Assembly (NCBI RefSeq): GCF_020283565.1
Contig: NC_060063.1
Span: 22,932,777 to 22,996,776, forward strand
Direction of reading: 5' to 3'
Source: Trifolium pratense
Taxonomy: Eukaryota > Streptophyta > Magnoliopsida > Fabales > Fabaceae
Length of the DNA stretch: 64,000 nucleotides
Notes under the pieces: generated by a model
Database searches by the model: none
What the model was told of the DNA's origin: nothing
What the model saw: only the letters and a program-made list of their open reading frames with translations
Program-made: the position numbers and the translations under genes
Shown: in pieces, positions 1-11,841 of the stretch
How the letters are laid out: every line of letters begins with the position of its first letter
Numbering within the stretch: position 1 is the stretch's first letter

Positions 1-914
1 TCCAAGCCATGATTCTGCATGGAGAGGGCGGCAAAACTCCTAGAATCCTGTGATTCTATGGATACGAGTGCGAGTTTTCAACACTGGTGTGTGTAATTGC
101 CATAGTTACAAGTCATATGATTCATTGTCCATAGTTTCTCAACTGTTTGTCTGGTGCTTTTAAGCATGGTTATGGGTATCTTACAATGCATGTGAGTGGT
201 ATTTTGATTCGATATAAAACTTAACCTAGTTGATACCAATATCTAGTGTGTATCTATTGTGGGCATGCATATCATCTTGAATCCCAATTCATTATAGTAA
301 ATTCATTATGAATCACCACCTAAACAAACTTATTGTAACCAACCACTTATGTTTGTCAACTTTGTATAGCTAGTCACTTGTTTTTACTCAAATGTCATAT
401 AGGATGAATTATGCTTGTTTTGCTATGAGGCGAAGTAGCTTGTTTCTAACCTGGCCTTAAAATTTGATCAGGTCAAATCTTGTTTAACTAAGACCGGTCC
501 ATTTAAAGACTCGATAAGAATAACCAAAAATAACAACAGAACTTAACAATCACCTAACAACCTAATCAACTTACTAACTTATCCAACACTTCATTATCCT
601 TTGTTCTATTATCCTAACAACCCCAGAGTGAATTGGATCTTCCAGTCAGTATGCAATGTGTTCCCCTAATACTTGAGCAGCTTTTTCAGATTGTTGAAAT
701 ATAAATTCATGATAAGACTCTTGCATTTAAGTTGTCTGCAATTTGAATTGAGGGGTGATTTTGAAATTTTAGTTGGTTGTTGATTTTTATATTTCTCACA
801 GCCTTGCTGCCATTCTCTCGCCTTTATTGATTTCATAACTGTGTTTATATTTTCTATTTTTTTGATAAAATAACTGTTTATATTAATTGTGCTGATCTAT
901 ACATGTTAATGCAG

Positions 915-1127
915 GGTATTGCCAAGAAACTTATCAAGGCTGCCCTGCAGGAAGCAGCTAGAAAACGAGAAATGCGATATTCAGACCTTCGTTCAATTGA
1001 CAAGAAAGTGCGACGGCATTTTCATGACGATATAACTGTTATTGTTTTATTCTTAAATCACGACCTTATAACTAGAAGTACAGTTCAAAACCCGCCACTG
1101 TCAATTCGAAGTGCTCTCAATCACTGA
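915..1127 (+). CDS. Last exon of a clade D-type PP2C protein phosphatase (partial gene)
   Basis: The exon encodes about 70 C-terminal residues. The first part ([20 protein letters not shown], then RYSDL and [12 protein letters not shown]) is the conserved end of plant PP2C Ser/Thr phosphatases, where HDDITV carries the metal-binding aspartates of the last catalytic motif. The exon opens after an AG acceptor at 913-914 and ends at TGA 1125-1127. An apparent ATG upstream lies in the intron and is not a start. No earlier PP2C exon is recognisable in bases 1-912, so the preceding intron either exceeds 900 bp or the rest lies outside the window. From family knowledge the enzyme would dephosphorylate phosphoproteins at the plasma membrane or in the cytosol. 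The tail after [10 protein letters not shown] is ordinary for the family. Intactness of the whole gene cannot be judged. Confidence 0.85.
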   Translation, partial: GIAKKLIKAALQEAARKREMRYSDLRSIDKKVRRHFHDDITVIVLFLNHDLITRSTVQNPPLSIRSALNH

Positions 1128-2150
1128 CTTGTATGATTGTAAGCATGATTTGTCTTTACGGGTATTCTGGCAATGGTACCAATACTTAGAAGATAACACA
1201 CACCTGGCACGTTGCCAGAATAGACATGCGGCAAACCCTTGGTAACAATGGTGCTGGCAAGTATGGTTACTGGTATTGAGATATAACTGGGATGACTTAT
1301 TGGTGATACTCCGATTTATAACATGTTAGAGATTTATGCATGTCATTGACAAAACAAGAATTTATGAATGAAATTGACAACAAAAATCATAAAAGTAACT
1401 CTTGGTTTCAATGCAAAAAAGAGTAACTCTTGGTTTAGTAATTCCCGTCCAAATTTACATAATGTTGTTACTAAAAATTCTTAACTAAATCTTTTTGTTC
1501 AAATAATTGATCTTTAATGGTGTAAAATTAGTTTACATTGATATAAAATATTCCTTTTTCTCAAATATTAAAGGAAATTCATGTGAAACGTTGGGCCTAT
1601 TTGGGAGTGTGCAGAGGAGAAGAAATAGAGAAATTTTCATTTTTGAGAGTCTTTGTGATAAATGAATGTTTGTTTTTAATATATTTGTTTAATATTGCGA
1701 GAGTTAGATTTGGAGAATTTAATCAAGTCTCCCAAAATTCTCCTCGATTATCTTTGATCTAATACAATTTGAGTTTCTCCAAACTAAAAATTAACCCCTC
1801 AACGTTCATCCCTCTCAAAGTCCTTCATTCTTTTTTTTTTTAATATATACTTGTAAGAAAGAAAGGTTATGAATTACGATTGTTGCACACATGCAACTAC
1901 AAGACTAAAGAGAATCCAAATTCACTTTGTACAACTACAACTCTTAAATAAGAAATTTCATATTTGTATAAATTATTCTTATTTTTCATTCGGTGATAGG
2001 CCGCAACCTCTTACATAAGCAGAGCACACTTGATCTCTTTTTTCTTTTTTTCTTTTTTTGAATGGCACACACTTGATCTCATTGAATCGTTCATGCTACC
2101 CAAACATGTTTAAATAATCCATACGATTCTTGTTTGACTTTTAGACTTAC
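1128..2150. other. Intergenic, 3' flank of PP2C
   Basis: Probable 3' UTR followed by AT-rich DNA. I see no coding region or clear element end. Confidence 0.5.
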
Positions 2151-2346
2151 GGTTCGTTTAGCCCAGCTTTTTTTAAAGCTTATCTAATATAAATTAAATT
2201 TTATGCTATTTTATAAGTTCACACTAGTGGAAATTGTAATTTTATAAGCTATTTTATCATAAACTACCTTGACAAACTTATAATAATATATAATAATTGC
2301 ATAAACTGTTTGCATAATCTCTAAAAAAAACTGGGCCAAACGAGCT
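2151..2346. mobile_element. Short TIR element (MITE)
   Basis: The left end (TTCGTTTAGCCCAGCTTTTT from 2153) is matched in inverted orientation by the right end (AAAAACTGGGCCAAACGAGC, to 2344), giving imperfect TIRs of about 25 bp around an AT-rich core. No ORF. The target duplication is unclear, so the superfamily is left open. Confidence 0.55.
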
Positions 2347-3528
2347 CATATGATATACCAAGACTCAACATATTTGTCAGATTGTCAAGCAATAACTTGA
2401 TATCCATAATTATCATCTCCTATACAATCGACGAAATCTCCAATAAATTTGTTCAGAAATCTCCAATAAATTGATACATTAACAGAGGCAATTCATCAAT
2501 CCAATTGTGAACCGCTAAGTCCTATAACCCCATTGCAACTGCAAGCCTACATACATTCCTGACGCACAAGTATTGCCTTGCATTGTAGTCCAACACTAGA
2601 TTTCACCCATTGCAAGCCTACTATCTTCTTGTAATAGTTTTTTTGCGAGTCTTTGTAACGTGAAGATTCTATTCTTTTAGCTCCTCACTAAACATATTGA
2701 CTTATTATTTGGGTTATATAATATTTTGCCCAATGTAATGTTAGAGAATTTCGGTTACTCCCCTCACTAAGCATGTCATGTCATCATTTATGTCCAGTTA
2801 TATGTCAGCATGTTCAATGAAGGACTAAAATGACGAAATCTTCACATTACATCGTTGAAATCACAAAAAGAAAAAGATATTATAAGGGATAAACACTATT
2901 TAACCATGTAAAATATTCACCTACTTTTTCAAAGTCAAATCTCCATAGAAAAGTGACAAATGGTAGTAGTTCGTTAATTGTTAGTTTTTGTTGAGGTGAA
3001 AATCAAATTTGTGATCATCTTTATCACTTCTCTCCTTAATTCTTTCACCTTAATCACCAAGTCAACCTTATAACTCTCGAATCATTGTAATGTTGGTTCC
3101 CATAATTCCTATGATCAACAATAATATGGAGTTTTGTAAAAAAGAAATGGAGTAAACTTCCTCTATAATTGTTTAATAAAAATATTATGCCATTTATTTT
3201 TCCAAAAAAAAAAATCATAAAAATATATATTTTGAACCTTTCCTTTCTCTTGCTGGCGAAATTTAGGATGCAAAATTATATTTAGCTTTTATTGAAGAAA
3301 AAAAAGAAAAACAATTTCTCAATCCTCCCTCCTAATATATTAATATGGGGGATTTATCAAATAGACACTTTCTTTTTTTATTGTGTAATTTTATCTAAAA
3401 ATACACTATAAAAAAAAATACGCTTTTGGCTCAGTGAAACGAAGCAGTTAAAGGAAACATAAATTGATTAAAAAATTATTCTTATCCATATCCATATTCC
3501 ATATACTAATATTCTAGAAGATTCGACC
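2347..3528. other. AT-rich intergenic DNA
   Basis: No gene or repeat with recognisable ends. It holds the upstream region of the gene starting at 3578. Confidence 0.4.
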
Positions 3529-3536
3529 TATATATA
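3529..3536 (+). promoter_or_regulatory. TATA box of the KASH-like gene
   Basis: TATATATA lies 42 bp before the ATG at 3578, which implies a very short 5' leader of roughly 10-20 nt. An E2F-like CCCGCCAAA overlaps the start codon. Confidence 0.45.
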
Positions 3537-3577
3537 CCGTTGAAATTGAAATTCGCAAAACCGTTTAACCCGCCAAA

Positions 3578-4773
3578 ATGAAAGAGCAACAAACTCTAAC
3601 CAAACTCTCTGCTCGCGCCACCGAGAACCGTACCGGAAGATCCAAAGATTTTCCGTCGAAGAAATCCGAAAAGGCACAAATTCATCAATTCCTAACTTCG
3701 TCGAATCTTCAGATCACTGATTCATCTTCATCGGTTTCTGAAGAATCTGTGAATTCTGAAGAATCTGTGAATTTTTCGCCGTTTTCTGAGATCACGAAAG
3801 AAAATCTCACTGAAGATGCTACGGTAAGTACCATAGCTTATAATTCTTCTTCCGATGTTCTTCTGTTCGTCATTTATATCAATGCGACACTGAACTGTTA
3901 AACGCTACTGAAAGTTCGTCATCCTCTATTAATTTGTTGTTTATTTAGTAATTTAAAGCTTCGAGAAAATTTTCAATGTGGAAATTAGTTTTCTGTGATG
4001 ATTTACTAATTCATGTGTTAGAATTGGTGATTAGATTTAGATCTGTTGATATATTGTTAGAATTGGCTAATTCATGTGTTAGAATTGGTGATTAGATTTA
4101 GATTTAGTTTTCTGTGATGATTTACTAATTCATGTGTTAGAATTGGTGATTAGATTTAGATCTGTTGATATATTGTTAGAATTTTCGATTCTGTCGATTT
4201 AAAGAATTGTGAAATTTTTTTATGTTCAAATTACTTTTCTGTGATTATTTACTAATTTATGCATTAGAAACTGTGATTAGATTTAGATCTATTGATATAT
4301 GGTTGACGTGTGTTTGAATTTTCAATGCAACTGTGATTGAAACTTTCAAGCACTTGGAATTTAAGTGTTAACGCTTCAACTGATTGATATGAATCTTTCT
4401 GTTTTAGGCTTTCTTGTTAGAAGAACCTGCCTCTGTAACTTTGCTTCAGCCTGAAAAGATCATTTGTATAACCGATGCGTGTGAGTATGAAATGATCAAG
4501 TTCACCAGTGGCAGTGTGGAGGATACTATGAATTTTCTACAACAATTTAAAGCTGATTTGATCGTCACTTCGGACAATGCTGATCTGCAGTATAAGAAGC
4601 TTAGGGATGAGATAATTGAGTATGTTTTACAGGAACTCAATCACAATGTGCAGCCTGAGTATGTTTCGCGGAAAAAACCTTTTCTGTTTCTCTGTGTCAT
4701 CGTTTGGTTTATTGTAGTGTTAGCTGTGCTTTTCTTCACTCCTGATGTTGATTGTGGACTAGTTCCAACTTGA
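3578..4773 (+). CDS. Tail-anchored KASH-like (SINE-type) nuclear-envelope protein, two exons
   Basis: Exon 1 is 3578-3823 (donor ACG/GTAAGT) and exon 2 is 4408-4773 (acceptor TTTTAG); phase is 0 and the product has 203 residues. Residues 1-82 are Ser/Glu-rich and charged, with a repeated SEESVN, and look disordered. The middle is acidic and probably helical (about 115-150). A basic RKK (170-172) precedes one strongly hydrophobic segment (about 173-192), then an 11-residue tail TPDVDCGLVPT. A single C-terminal membrane span followed by a short tail ending in X-V-P-T is the hallmark of plant KASH proteins (WIP and SINE families), whose tail binds SUN proteins in the perinuclear space. By inference this is a small SINE-like outer nuclear membrane protein with its N-terminus in the cytosol. 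It has neither the coiled coil of WIPs nor the armadillo repeats of SINE1/2. Without a search it could also be an unrelated tail-anchored protein. Confidence 0.72.
4002..4304 (+). repeat. Tandem direct repeats in the intron of the KASH-like gene
   Basis: A unit containing AATTCATGTGTTAGAATTGG followed by TGATTAGATTTAGAT occurs three times nearly perfectly (from about 4009, 4068 and 4126) and a fourth time in diverged form (from about 4254). The repeats lie wholly inside the 584-bp intron. Confidence 0.7.
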
Positions 4774-7258
4774 ACCATTCCACTGAAGCTGATTTGGTAT
4801 TCTTCCATTTGCAAATGATACAACATTGGTTCACAGACTTGAGGTCAATTGAATTGTTCTCAATTTGTATTAGTGTTTTTATGGAAGGTTCAAATGTATG
4901 GGTATCAAATGTATAGGTATCAAATGTATAGGTTCTATAGGCCTGAAACACAATTCACCTCGCCCTGTAAATGATCATTTTAATTTCCTACCTAAATGAC
5001 TGGATTTTGACACTAGAGGTGTTCTTCTATTAGGGGACAGTGTCACTAAATCTTAAGAAGATATAAACACACAAACCAAAACATTTTTAATAATTTATTA
5101 TATAATCATGGAGATCTTGTAGCCTGGATTTGTTACTAAATATGGGAGCAAAAAAAGAAACAAGGAGGCAAGACAGATGCAATCAAGAAGCTGATTTTTT
5201 TTTTATAAAGATAGTTTGTGGTAGTGATCAATTGTAAGTTGTGATGCTGGTCATCTTTTTGTGATGCAGGACAGGACATGGGTTAAATTTGGTTCTTTTT
5301 AAGGCATTATAACTTTTTAAATAAATTAGATTCACTAAAAGTCTAAAACCATGCTACCTTATCCTGCTTCATCTATTGCCATGGAGACAGTTATTAATAA
5401 GATTCAATGAATCCATTAGTTTGAAATGACTTTTTTTTTTCACTTGTGCTGCCTGCTTGTAAAACTTGTAACTTCATGGAGTTACCATGACCTGCCATGC
5501 CACTAGTAGATGAATGTACTTTTTAATTCAAATGCATGTGGGAATAGGACATTAATAGCTAGCTTTACTTAAAAGCAGGATTTGGTGTATACAAAATTTC
5601 AATTAGAACATTACCATGTTATTTTAGGTTTTAGAATTGGGGACATAAGTAGGGTGTGTCTATATACTTTAACTGATTGTTTCTGCTCCTTTGCTTAATC
5701 CCCGGGAGACGAATGGCTGTTATTTAACACTAGCTAATGCTTTGTAAAGCAAATTTGACTCTCCAACACCACATTTTAGTTAGTGCTAGATACACACATT
5801 GCTGTTTACATGCATCCTGCTGTAAGGTCCGACGATATACTTTTTTATCTTAACCTTTTGATTTTAATGAAAAGGTCATCTTACTAATTCAAAATTCATT
5901 CGGAAAATAAGTAAAGTCTCACCAAATGATGGAAGTTATATAACTGTGTTTTCTTTGCAAAACATACATTTGTCTTACCAAACTTTCATTCATGTAATAA
6001 TATGAAGAAACCTCCATTAATAAATAAGTACTATAGTACTCCAAATCCAAATGTCTGTGATTGTGAATTACATCATTATATGATTATGCACAACTAATCA
6101 GGAAGTAATTCATTCAGAACCATTTGACTGAGCAAAGATTTGATAGGATTGTCTTGATTATACCCTTCAACACTTGCGTGCAGTGAGATCTTATTCATTT
6201 AATGCTCTTTTATTTTTTATACTCAGCTTGTATGTTCTGTCATTCCCCATAGAGGCAAACTCTGAGCAATGTTTCTGTTGCCAACACACACGATATCTTG
6301 AATCTTGATATGTTAAGTTATAATTTGAGTATTTTATTACTACCTCCATGCCATTGTTCTGTAAGTGTTGCTCATTTGGCAGCGCTATTTATGGACATTA
6401 TTGCTTGCTCGGGTCGAGGTTTGAGTTCTAAATTTCTCACTTCTCCCCATTTAAAATGACCGAGAGTCTATTAGTGTACCACTAAGCTACTTGACAAAAA
6501 AAAGAAAAAGACTGAAGTTTAAATTAATGACGAGTAGCTTTATGAATAACTTTATATTATGGTCTCTCTTGACTTCTAAGCCTGGTTCAAAGTAGTGATA
6601 GGGAATTAGCCACCTCTATTTGCAGAACTAACCATTGCTAAGCAAAAAGTGCAAAAGGGAGTTTGCTATGAAATTAGAATAAAAAAGCAAGAAGGGTCAC
6701 CGTTTTTTGCTTCTGGTACTTGATTTTGATCTCTTAATTATGAAATATAATTGAGATTATATTTAATAAACGCTTATTGCAAAGGGAACTAGTGTCCAAT
6801 TCAGGGAATTGTGGAGCATAACTGCCCACATCCTCAAATGGGCAAAAAAAGCCCAAAAGCCATCAAAGACAAAACAAAGGCTGGGGATAGACATGACAAG
6901 TACTGAAAGACAACCCACATTGCACATGCATCCCCTCTCGTGTTTGTTTGTTGTTCCTGTTAATTAACAGTTCATTCATTCATCACCACCATTAATCATT
7001 GCACGGAATGAAAAGAAAATAATCTGTGGGGTCTCATTTTTCACTATGGTTAAAATAGTGAAAGGTAAACACAGCATGCACCAATTTAATCCAAATGGGT
7101 GGTGAGATGGAATTGATCATCCATAAAGAAACCATTGCACCTAAACTCGAAAATTGTCAGAGTTTTTGTCAAAGTTTGGTTTCGCTTGGGATTTGCTATT
7201 CATTGGCATCATGTTACTTTCGATCGCAAAATGTTTAGGTCTCGTGGTTCACTAGGGG
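4774..7258. other. Intergenic DNA downstream of the KASH-like gene
   Basis: It contains a small tandem repeat (GGTATCAAATGTAT, about 4890-4932) in the probable 3' UTR. A SINE-like stretch lies at 6383-6508. Nothing else is supported. Confidence 0.4.
6383..6508 (+). mobile_element. Possible degraded SINE-like repeat
   Basis: A Pol III B-box-like GAGGTTTGAGTTC near 6416 is followed by a sequence ending CTACTTGAC and a poly(A) run (about 6495-6508). A similar ending (ATTACTTGACAAAAA) follows the stretch at 8637. No target duplication was found. Confidence 0.3.
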
Positions 7259-8219
7259 TAGGGGTGGACAACGGGCCGGGTCAGCCGGGTTCAGGCCAAA
7301 AAACACCACCCGACCCTGTCCACGGGTGGAGTACTGCAGTCCATACCGATCCGTTTTTAAGAGTCGGGTTAGACGGATTCGGGTCAGGCGGATTGCGGGT
7401 CAAACGGATGGACTCAAACAGTTTCAAAAAAAGAAAGAAAAAAAAAAAGATTTGCAAAGAAAAAATTCAGAACATAAAAAAACAATCAGAAACACCTTTG
7501 ATATAAATAGTTGAAGACAAAGAAATATAACAGATCTAGTACAAAAGAGACGATATAAACAAATTTAAGCGTGATCTAAGGCATGTGAAATGGAAACAGA
7601 GAGGAGAGAAACAAACAAGTTGTATAAGCTGATAAATTTCTGGGTTTTAATTTGAAGGAAGAGTAACATATCCGAGAAACAAGTATAAGCAAAAGTAGAA
7701 GATAAGATTTTTTACAACAGAGAAACAAAGGGTTAAAAAGAAAGAACGAAAGAAAAAACAACATTAATAATGTAAATTTATTTTGATAAAGAGAGGGAAC
7801 AAGATTTGGTGCATTTTAGTTACAGATTGGTATAGAAACTAGAAATGGTAGTATAGAAACTAGAAAACATTGATTAATTATGTTCTCAATGCTGCTAATA
7901 ATAATAATAATAAATATAAAGCAATAAATATAAAGCTGAATAGTGGAGTGGTGTGAGTTTGTGAGTCACGAGATAGTGGTTTCTATACACATCAATGACA
8001 TCATCATAAAACAATGCATGCTTTCTTGTCTTCACTATACACGGGCCGGGTCAGTTACCCATGGATGAGAAAAACAAAACCGAACCCGCCCACTACTAGT
8101 CACAGGAAACCGTTTTTTCCAATTTTGAACCCGTTTTTCATATTGAACCCGACCCATTTCGGGTATTTTATTTCGGTTTTGCCGGATTGGATCGGTTTTT
8201 CGGGTCCTGTCCACCCCTA
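7259..8219. mobile_element. Non-autonomous hAT element, 961 bp
   Basis: Perfect 12-bp terminal inverted repeats (TAGGGGTGGACA at 7259-7270; TGTCCACCCCTA at 8208-8219) are flanked by an exact 8-bp target duplication ACTAGGGG (7251-7258 and 8220-8227). TIR sequence and TSD length fit the hAT superfamily. Subterminal regions are rich in GGGTC/GGCCGGGT motifs on the left and their complements on the right, typical of transposase-binding ends. There is no transposase ORF; short open frames inside are by-products of the repeat. Confidence 0.9.
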
Positions 8220-8460
8220 ACTAGGGGTATTATTTTTTTTTTGTTTTTCTATCATGGGCTGCACATGTTAAGAAATTCAATATAGTAAGTTTGTATTAAA
8301 ATTTATGCATTTCATATTAAATATTTGATTTTATAATAAATAATTATTTTTTATTAAATAGTTATTATTTTTTGTTACTTTAGCATGTGCAATATTACAA
8401 ATGTTAGACAAACCATTTTTTTTAATCTTGCGACAAAGTTTGATTTATTACTACTACTTA

Positions 8461-8589
8461 CTACTTCATCTGTCCTAAAATATAAGTAAAAATTGTTTAA
8501 TAAAAATGAATGTATTTAGTCCAAATCTTTAACCAAATACATCAAGTTTATTTGACTCACTTTTTGCTTATATTTTGAGACGGATTGAG
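8461..8589. mobile_element. Stowaway-like MITE
   Basis: The ends CTACTTCATCTGTCCTAAAA and TTTTGAGACGGATTGAG are inverted copies of the CTCCCTCCGTCCCAAAATATAAG type, flanked by TA on both sides (8459-8460 and 8590-8591). Length 129 bp. Confidence 0.65.
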
Positions 8590-8636
8590 TATTTATTAAA
8601 AAAAAATCTCCTACAAGACCCCATTGGTCTTATACA

Positions 8637-8757
8637 AGTTTAGTTCAATTGTTAAAGAGATATCACATTTCTTATATGAGAGTGAAAGTTCGAATGTGCA
8701 ATATTTCATTTATTCACTTTACATGTGAAGTTATTAGAATTACTTGACAAAAATGTT
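8637..8757 (+). mobile_element. Possible tRNA-derived SINE, degraded
   Basis: TTTAGTTCAATTGTTAAAGA resembles a tRNA-type A box. About 45 nt on, AAAGTTCGAATGTG resembles a B box, and the stretch ends ACTTGACAAAAA. This is the layout of tRNA-derived plant SINEs, but both boxes are imperfect. Confidence 0.35.
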
Positions 8758-8944
8758 GTTGAAGTGAAAATACCATTGGCAAAGAATAAGGATATCTTAT
8801 TAGTTATCAAATATTTAATTTAAAAAATTTATTAGTCAAAATTCAAACCTTAGCTTGTCAATTGCGGAAGATCGAACTTAATTTTCTTAAAAATCTCATT
8901 CTAATAAATCCAACTTCCATTAATATTAAGCTCTATTAGGAAAT

Positions 8945-9410
8945 AATCTGTTTGGTAAAAAATAATTGATAGTTAATAAGTTAGTTTATAGCGGATGAAC
9001 TTATAGCGAATAATTTATAAGTTAGTTTTTTATTTATAGTGAATAAGCTAACTGATTGAATTGACAGTATTTGGTAAAATTAGCAGTAGTAGTAGAACTA
9101 GCTTATAAGTATGAAATGATATTAAAAAATATGTTTAATTACTATTTATTCTTTTTCAAGTTGGCAAGAATAAAATTGGAAGAAAAAATAATAAATTATA
9201 CGCTATAAGCTATTTGAAAAATAAGCTATACACAAGTAAAATAAGCTATAAGCTCTTTTTGAAAAAACGTTTACGAAACGGTTCTTTTTTGTTCATATGA
9301 GCTTAAAAGTTATAAGCTCAAAATCCGACCTTACCAAACACGTCATATTTTGAGGCTACAATTTATAGCCTATACAAGCTCATGACCAAAAAAGACATGT
9401 TTGGTAAACG
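8945..9410. repeat. Dispersed repeat with 'TTATAAGCT' motifs
   Basis: It contains a block (TTTGGTAAAATTAGCAGT, then AACTAGCTTATAAGTATGAA) that recurs at 38405-38475 and 49985-50050, downstream of both cofactor E fragments. The right part is rich in TATAAGCTC. Probably a non-autonomous DNA element, but I could not fix its ends. Confidence 0.45.
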
Positions 9411-9579
9411 TTTTTAAAAAGAGCTTAGTGTTTTAGAAGAAAAGCATTAAGAGACATGGTTGGTAAACGTTTTTAAAATTTAATTAATTTTATTCTACTA
9501 ATATTTTAGTTATCAGCTAAAAACTAACTAATCAACTATCAACTAAGTAAGCTATGTTCAGAAGAAAAGCATCAACAGG

Positions 9580-11136
9580 CAACAACAACCAACAGCAAAA
9601 TGGGCTAAACTGAGTTTGGGACGTTATAAATGCAATATTGACGCCTCCTTCTCGTCAGGTCTCAATAAAGTTGGCATAAGCACGTGTATCAAAGATGATC
9701 AAGGCAGATTTGTCCTCGCCAAAACGGAGTGGTTTTCACCTGTTTGTGATGAGGAAATGGGTGAAGCTCAAGGGCTTCTGCACGCCTTTAAATGGGTTCG
9801 AGACTTACAACTGGAAGATGTTGATTTCGAACTTGATGCGCAAACTGTTGTTACTAAGTTTCATAGTAAAAAGATGATGTATCTGAATTAGGAGAAGTCG
9901 TCAAAGATTGTCAACAGTTGCACAACACTTTTTTCAAAAACTCAAAGGTCGAGTTTACTAGGAGACAAACCAATGTGGTCGCTCATATTTTAGAACGGGC
10001 AGCCCCATCCCTAGCTAGTTTCCATTGTATTCATAACATTATTATTAGGGTAAATAGGGTTTTACCCCCTGTAAAATAAGCCAATTTTGTGTTACCCCCT
10101 GCAAAATGTTTTTTTGTGATTACCCCATGTAAAATGAAGATTCCATCATTTACCCCCCTCAGTTGATAACATGGATGCTGACTGGACAAAATTGATGACG
10201 TGACACGTACAATTGGAATTAATTTATTTTATATTTATTTTTTTATTGTCAATTCATTAATGAATGTATAATTATTATTTTTTTAATTAAAAAAAAGTGA
10301 AAAAAAAAGAAAAAAACGATAGTAATTAGGGTTGAAGGTTCATCTTCTTCAATATTGCTATAATTTCATCCTTCTCTCCAAAAAAATCAAAAATAACAAA
10401 AGTTATCCCCTCTCTAAGAAAAGAATTCGTCACCTTCGCCGAAACTCACAGAAACCTTCATCGTCACCTTTGATTTTTGTTTTCAGATCTAGAAAATATT
10501 CATTAAACATTATTCATTAAACCTAAAGTTCTGGAAGATATTCCTTGTTAACACAAAAAAGTTCATCAAACTGTAGATCTGGAAAATATTCATTAAACCT
10601 AAATTAATAACTCAAACCTTCATCCAAGAATTGAAGAGTTTTGGAAAGTTTAAATATTTTGTTACTTTGGCTTAGTTTTGTATCGTATAGTTGTGGTTAT
10701 AGAAGAGAAATAATTTAGGGTTGTTAATAAGATGTGAAATTTGAGAGAAATTTGGGTAAGAAGATTTTGTTAATTGTGTGGGATTTGATTTGTGATTACA
10801 CCGAGAAGAAGAACAAGAATGTTTATAAATAAATTATATTAACAATTTTTTTTAATTTATTTTTCTTTTTGAAAAATTAATAATTATATTAAGTTATTTA
10901 TCTACGTGGCACAAAAACTTTAATAAAAAAATGAACGAAAAGCCACACATGCATCTCATGTCATCAATTTTGTCCAGTCAACATCCATGTTGTCGACTAA
11001 GGGGGGTAAATGATGGAATCTTCATTTTACATGGGGTAATCACAAAAAAAAAAAATTACAGGGGATAACGCAAAAGTGACCTATTTTGCAGGCGGGTAAA
11101 ACCCTATTTACCCTTATTATTAATGAAATGTTTTAA
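9580..11136 (+). pseudogene. Non-LTR retrotransposon (LINE) RNase H remnant, frameshifted and interrupted
   Basis: The frame from about 9580 encodes the start of a plant RNase H-like (RVT_3) domain: GRYKCNIDASFS, then GEAQGLLHAFKWVRDL, and FELDAQTVV. It stops at 9889-9891. A frameshift near 9870 moves coding into another frame (DDVSELGEVVKDC, then RRQTNVVAHILERAAPSLAS). That frame is split at 10047 by a 1066-bp DNA transposon. Removing the insert and one target copy lets it continue to NEMF and TAA at 11134-11136, followed by a short poly(A) (11149-11156). This is the C-terminal end of a LINE ORF2 or a related RNase H gene. It is non-functional. Confidence 0.8.
10048..11113. mobile_element. 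Long-TIR Mutator-like (MULE) non-autonomous element, 1066 bp
   Basis: It begins GGGTAAATAGGG and ends with the inverse CCCTATTTACCC. The inverted repeats extend about 145-155 bp (10048-10200 and 10960-11113) with blocks such as TTACCCCCTGCAAAA. A perfect 9-bp target duplication TTATTATTA (10039-10047 and 11114-11122) supports the Mutator superfamily. No transposase. It sits inside the LINE remnant. A second family member lies at 32747-33918. Confidence 0.88.
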
Positions 11137-11762
11137 GCGTCTTTCCGTAAAAAAAATAATTAAGCACTCCCTCCAGACAGAAATATAAGCAAAAAAAAAA
11201 AAATACTTCAAATTTTGGTCATTAACATAAGCAAAAATTAAACTACTTTTAAACTAATTAATATTACTATTCCTAATATACCCTTATTTAATTCTATTTT
11301 ATTTTAGGCATTTATTTCACTTTTACACTTTTCAAAATGGATAATATTGTAAGTGTTTTTCTATCATGTTCAAATTTGCATAAGTTTAAAATAGTAAATT
11401 TGTATTGAAACTTGTTCATTTTATATTAAATGTATAATTTTTTAATAAATAATTATTGTTTTTTAATAAAAAGTTGCTACTTTTAGTTATCTTAACATGT
11501 GTAATATTGCACATGTTAGACAAACTCATATAGCAAAATTAACTATATTTTACATTAAATCAAAAAAATTAACTATACTTAACTAAAATTTTTAAACACC
11601 GCATTAACAATTTTTTTTTTATATATTTGTGTCCGAAATAAGTATGTTATATTTTAATTTTATCACACAGATCCATAATTAAACCACTCAAAATCATTTT
11701 TTTTTTTAACACAAAACAAACGATGAATGAAAAAGACACGTTGGGTGGTGCTGTGATTCCTT
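11137..11762. other. Upstream region of the bHLH gene
   Basis: AT-rich DNA with a half-length copy of the CTCCCTCC...ATATAAGCAAAA repeat near 11167. It is otherwise featureless up to the TATA box at 11763. Confidence 0.4.
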
Positions 11763-11770
11763 TATATAAA
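11763..11770 (+). promoter_or_regulatory. TATA box of the bHLH gene
   Basis: TATATAAA is followed about 30 bp later by a pyrimidine-rich start region. A CACGTT element lies about 25 bp upstream. The ATG is at 12256, so the leader is unusually long (about 460 nt) unless a leader intron is removed; TTTTCAG at 12224-12230 could be an acceptor. Confidence 0.6.
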
Positions 11771-11839
11771 GCCTTCTCCACCCTTTCTCTCTCCCTTCAA
11801 CTCAACCTCCAAGTTAGTGAAGGGACACCTCACCCACCC

Positions 11840-11841
<2 letters not shown>

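Noticed and set aside
4446..4951. Minus-strand open frames opposite exon 2 of the KASH-like gene
   Set aside because: Antisense shadows of the plus-strand exon, with no domain.
7135..7514. Open frames with Gly/Arg/Lys-rich products
   Set aside because: They straddle the hAT border and read through its GGGTC subterminal repeats; composition explains the open frame.
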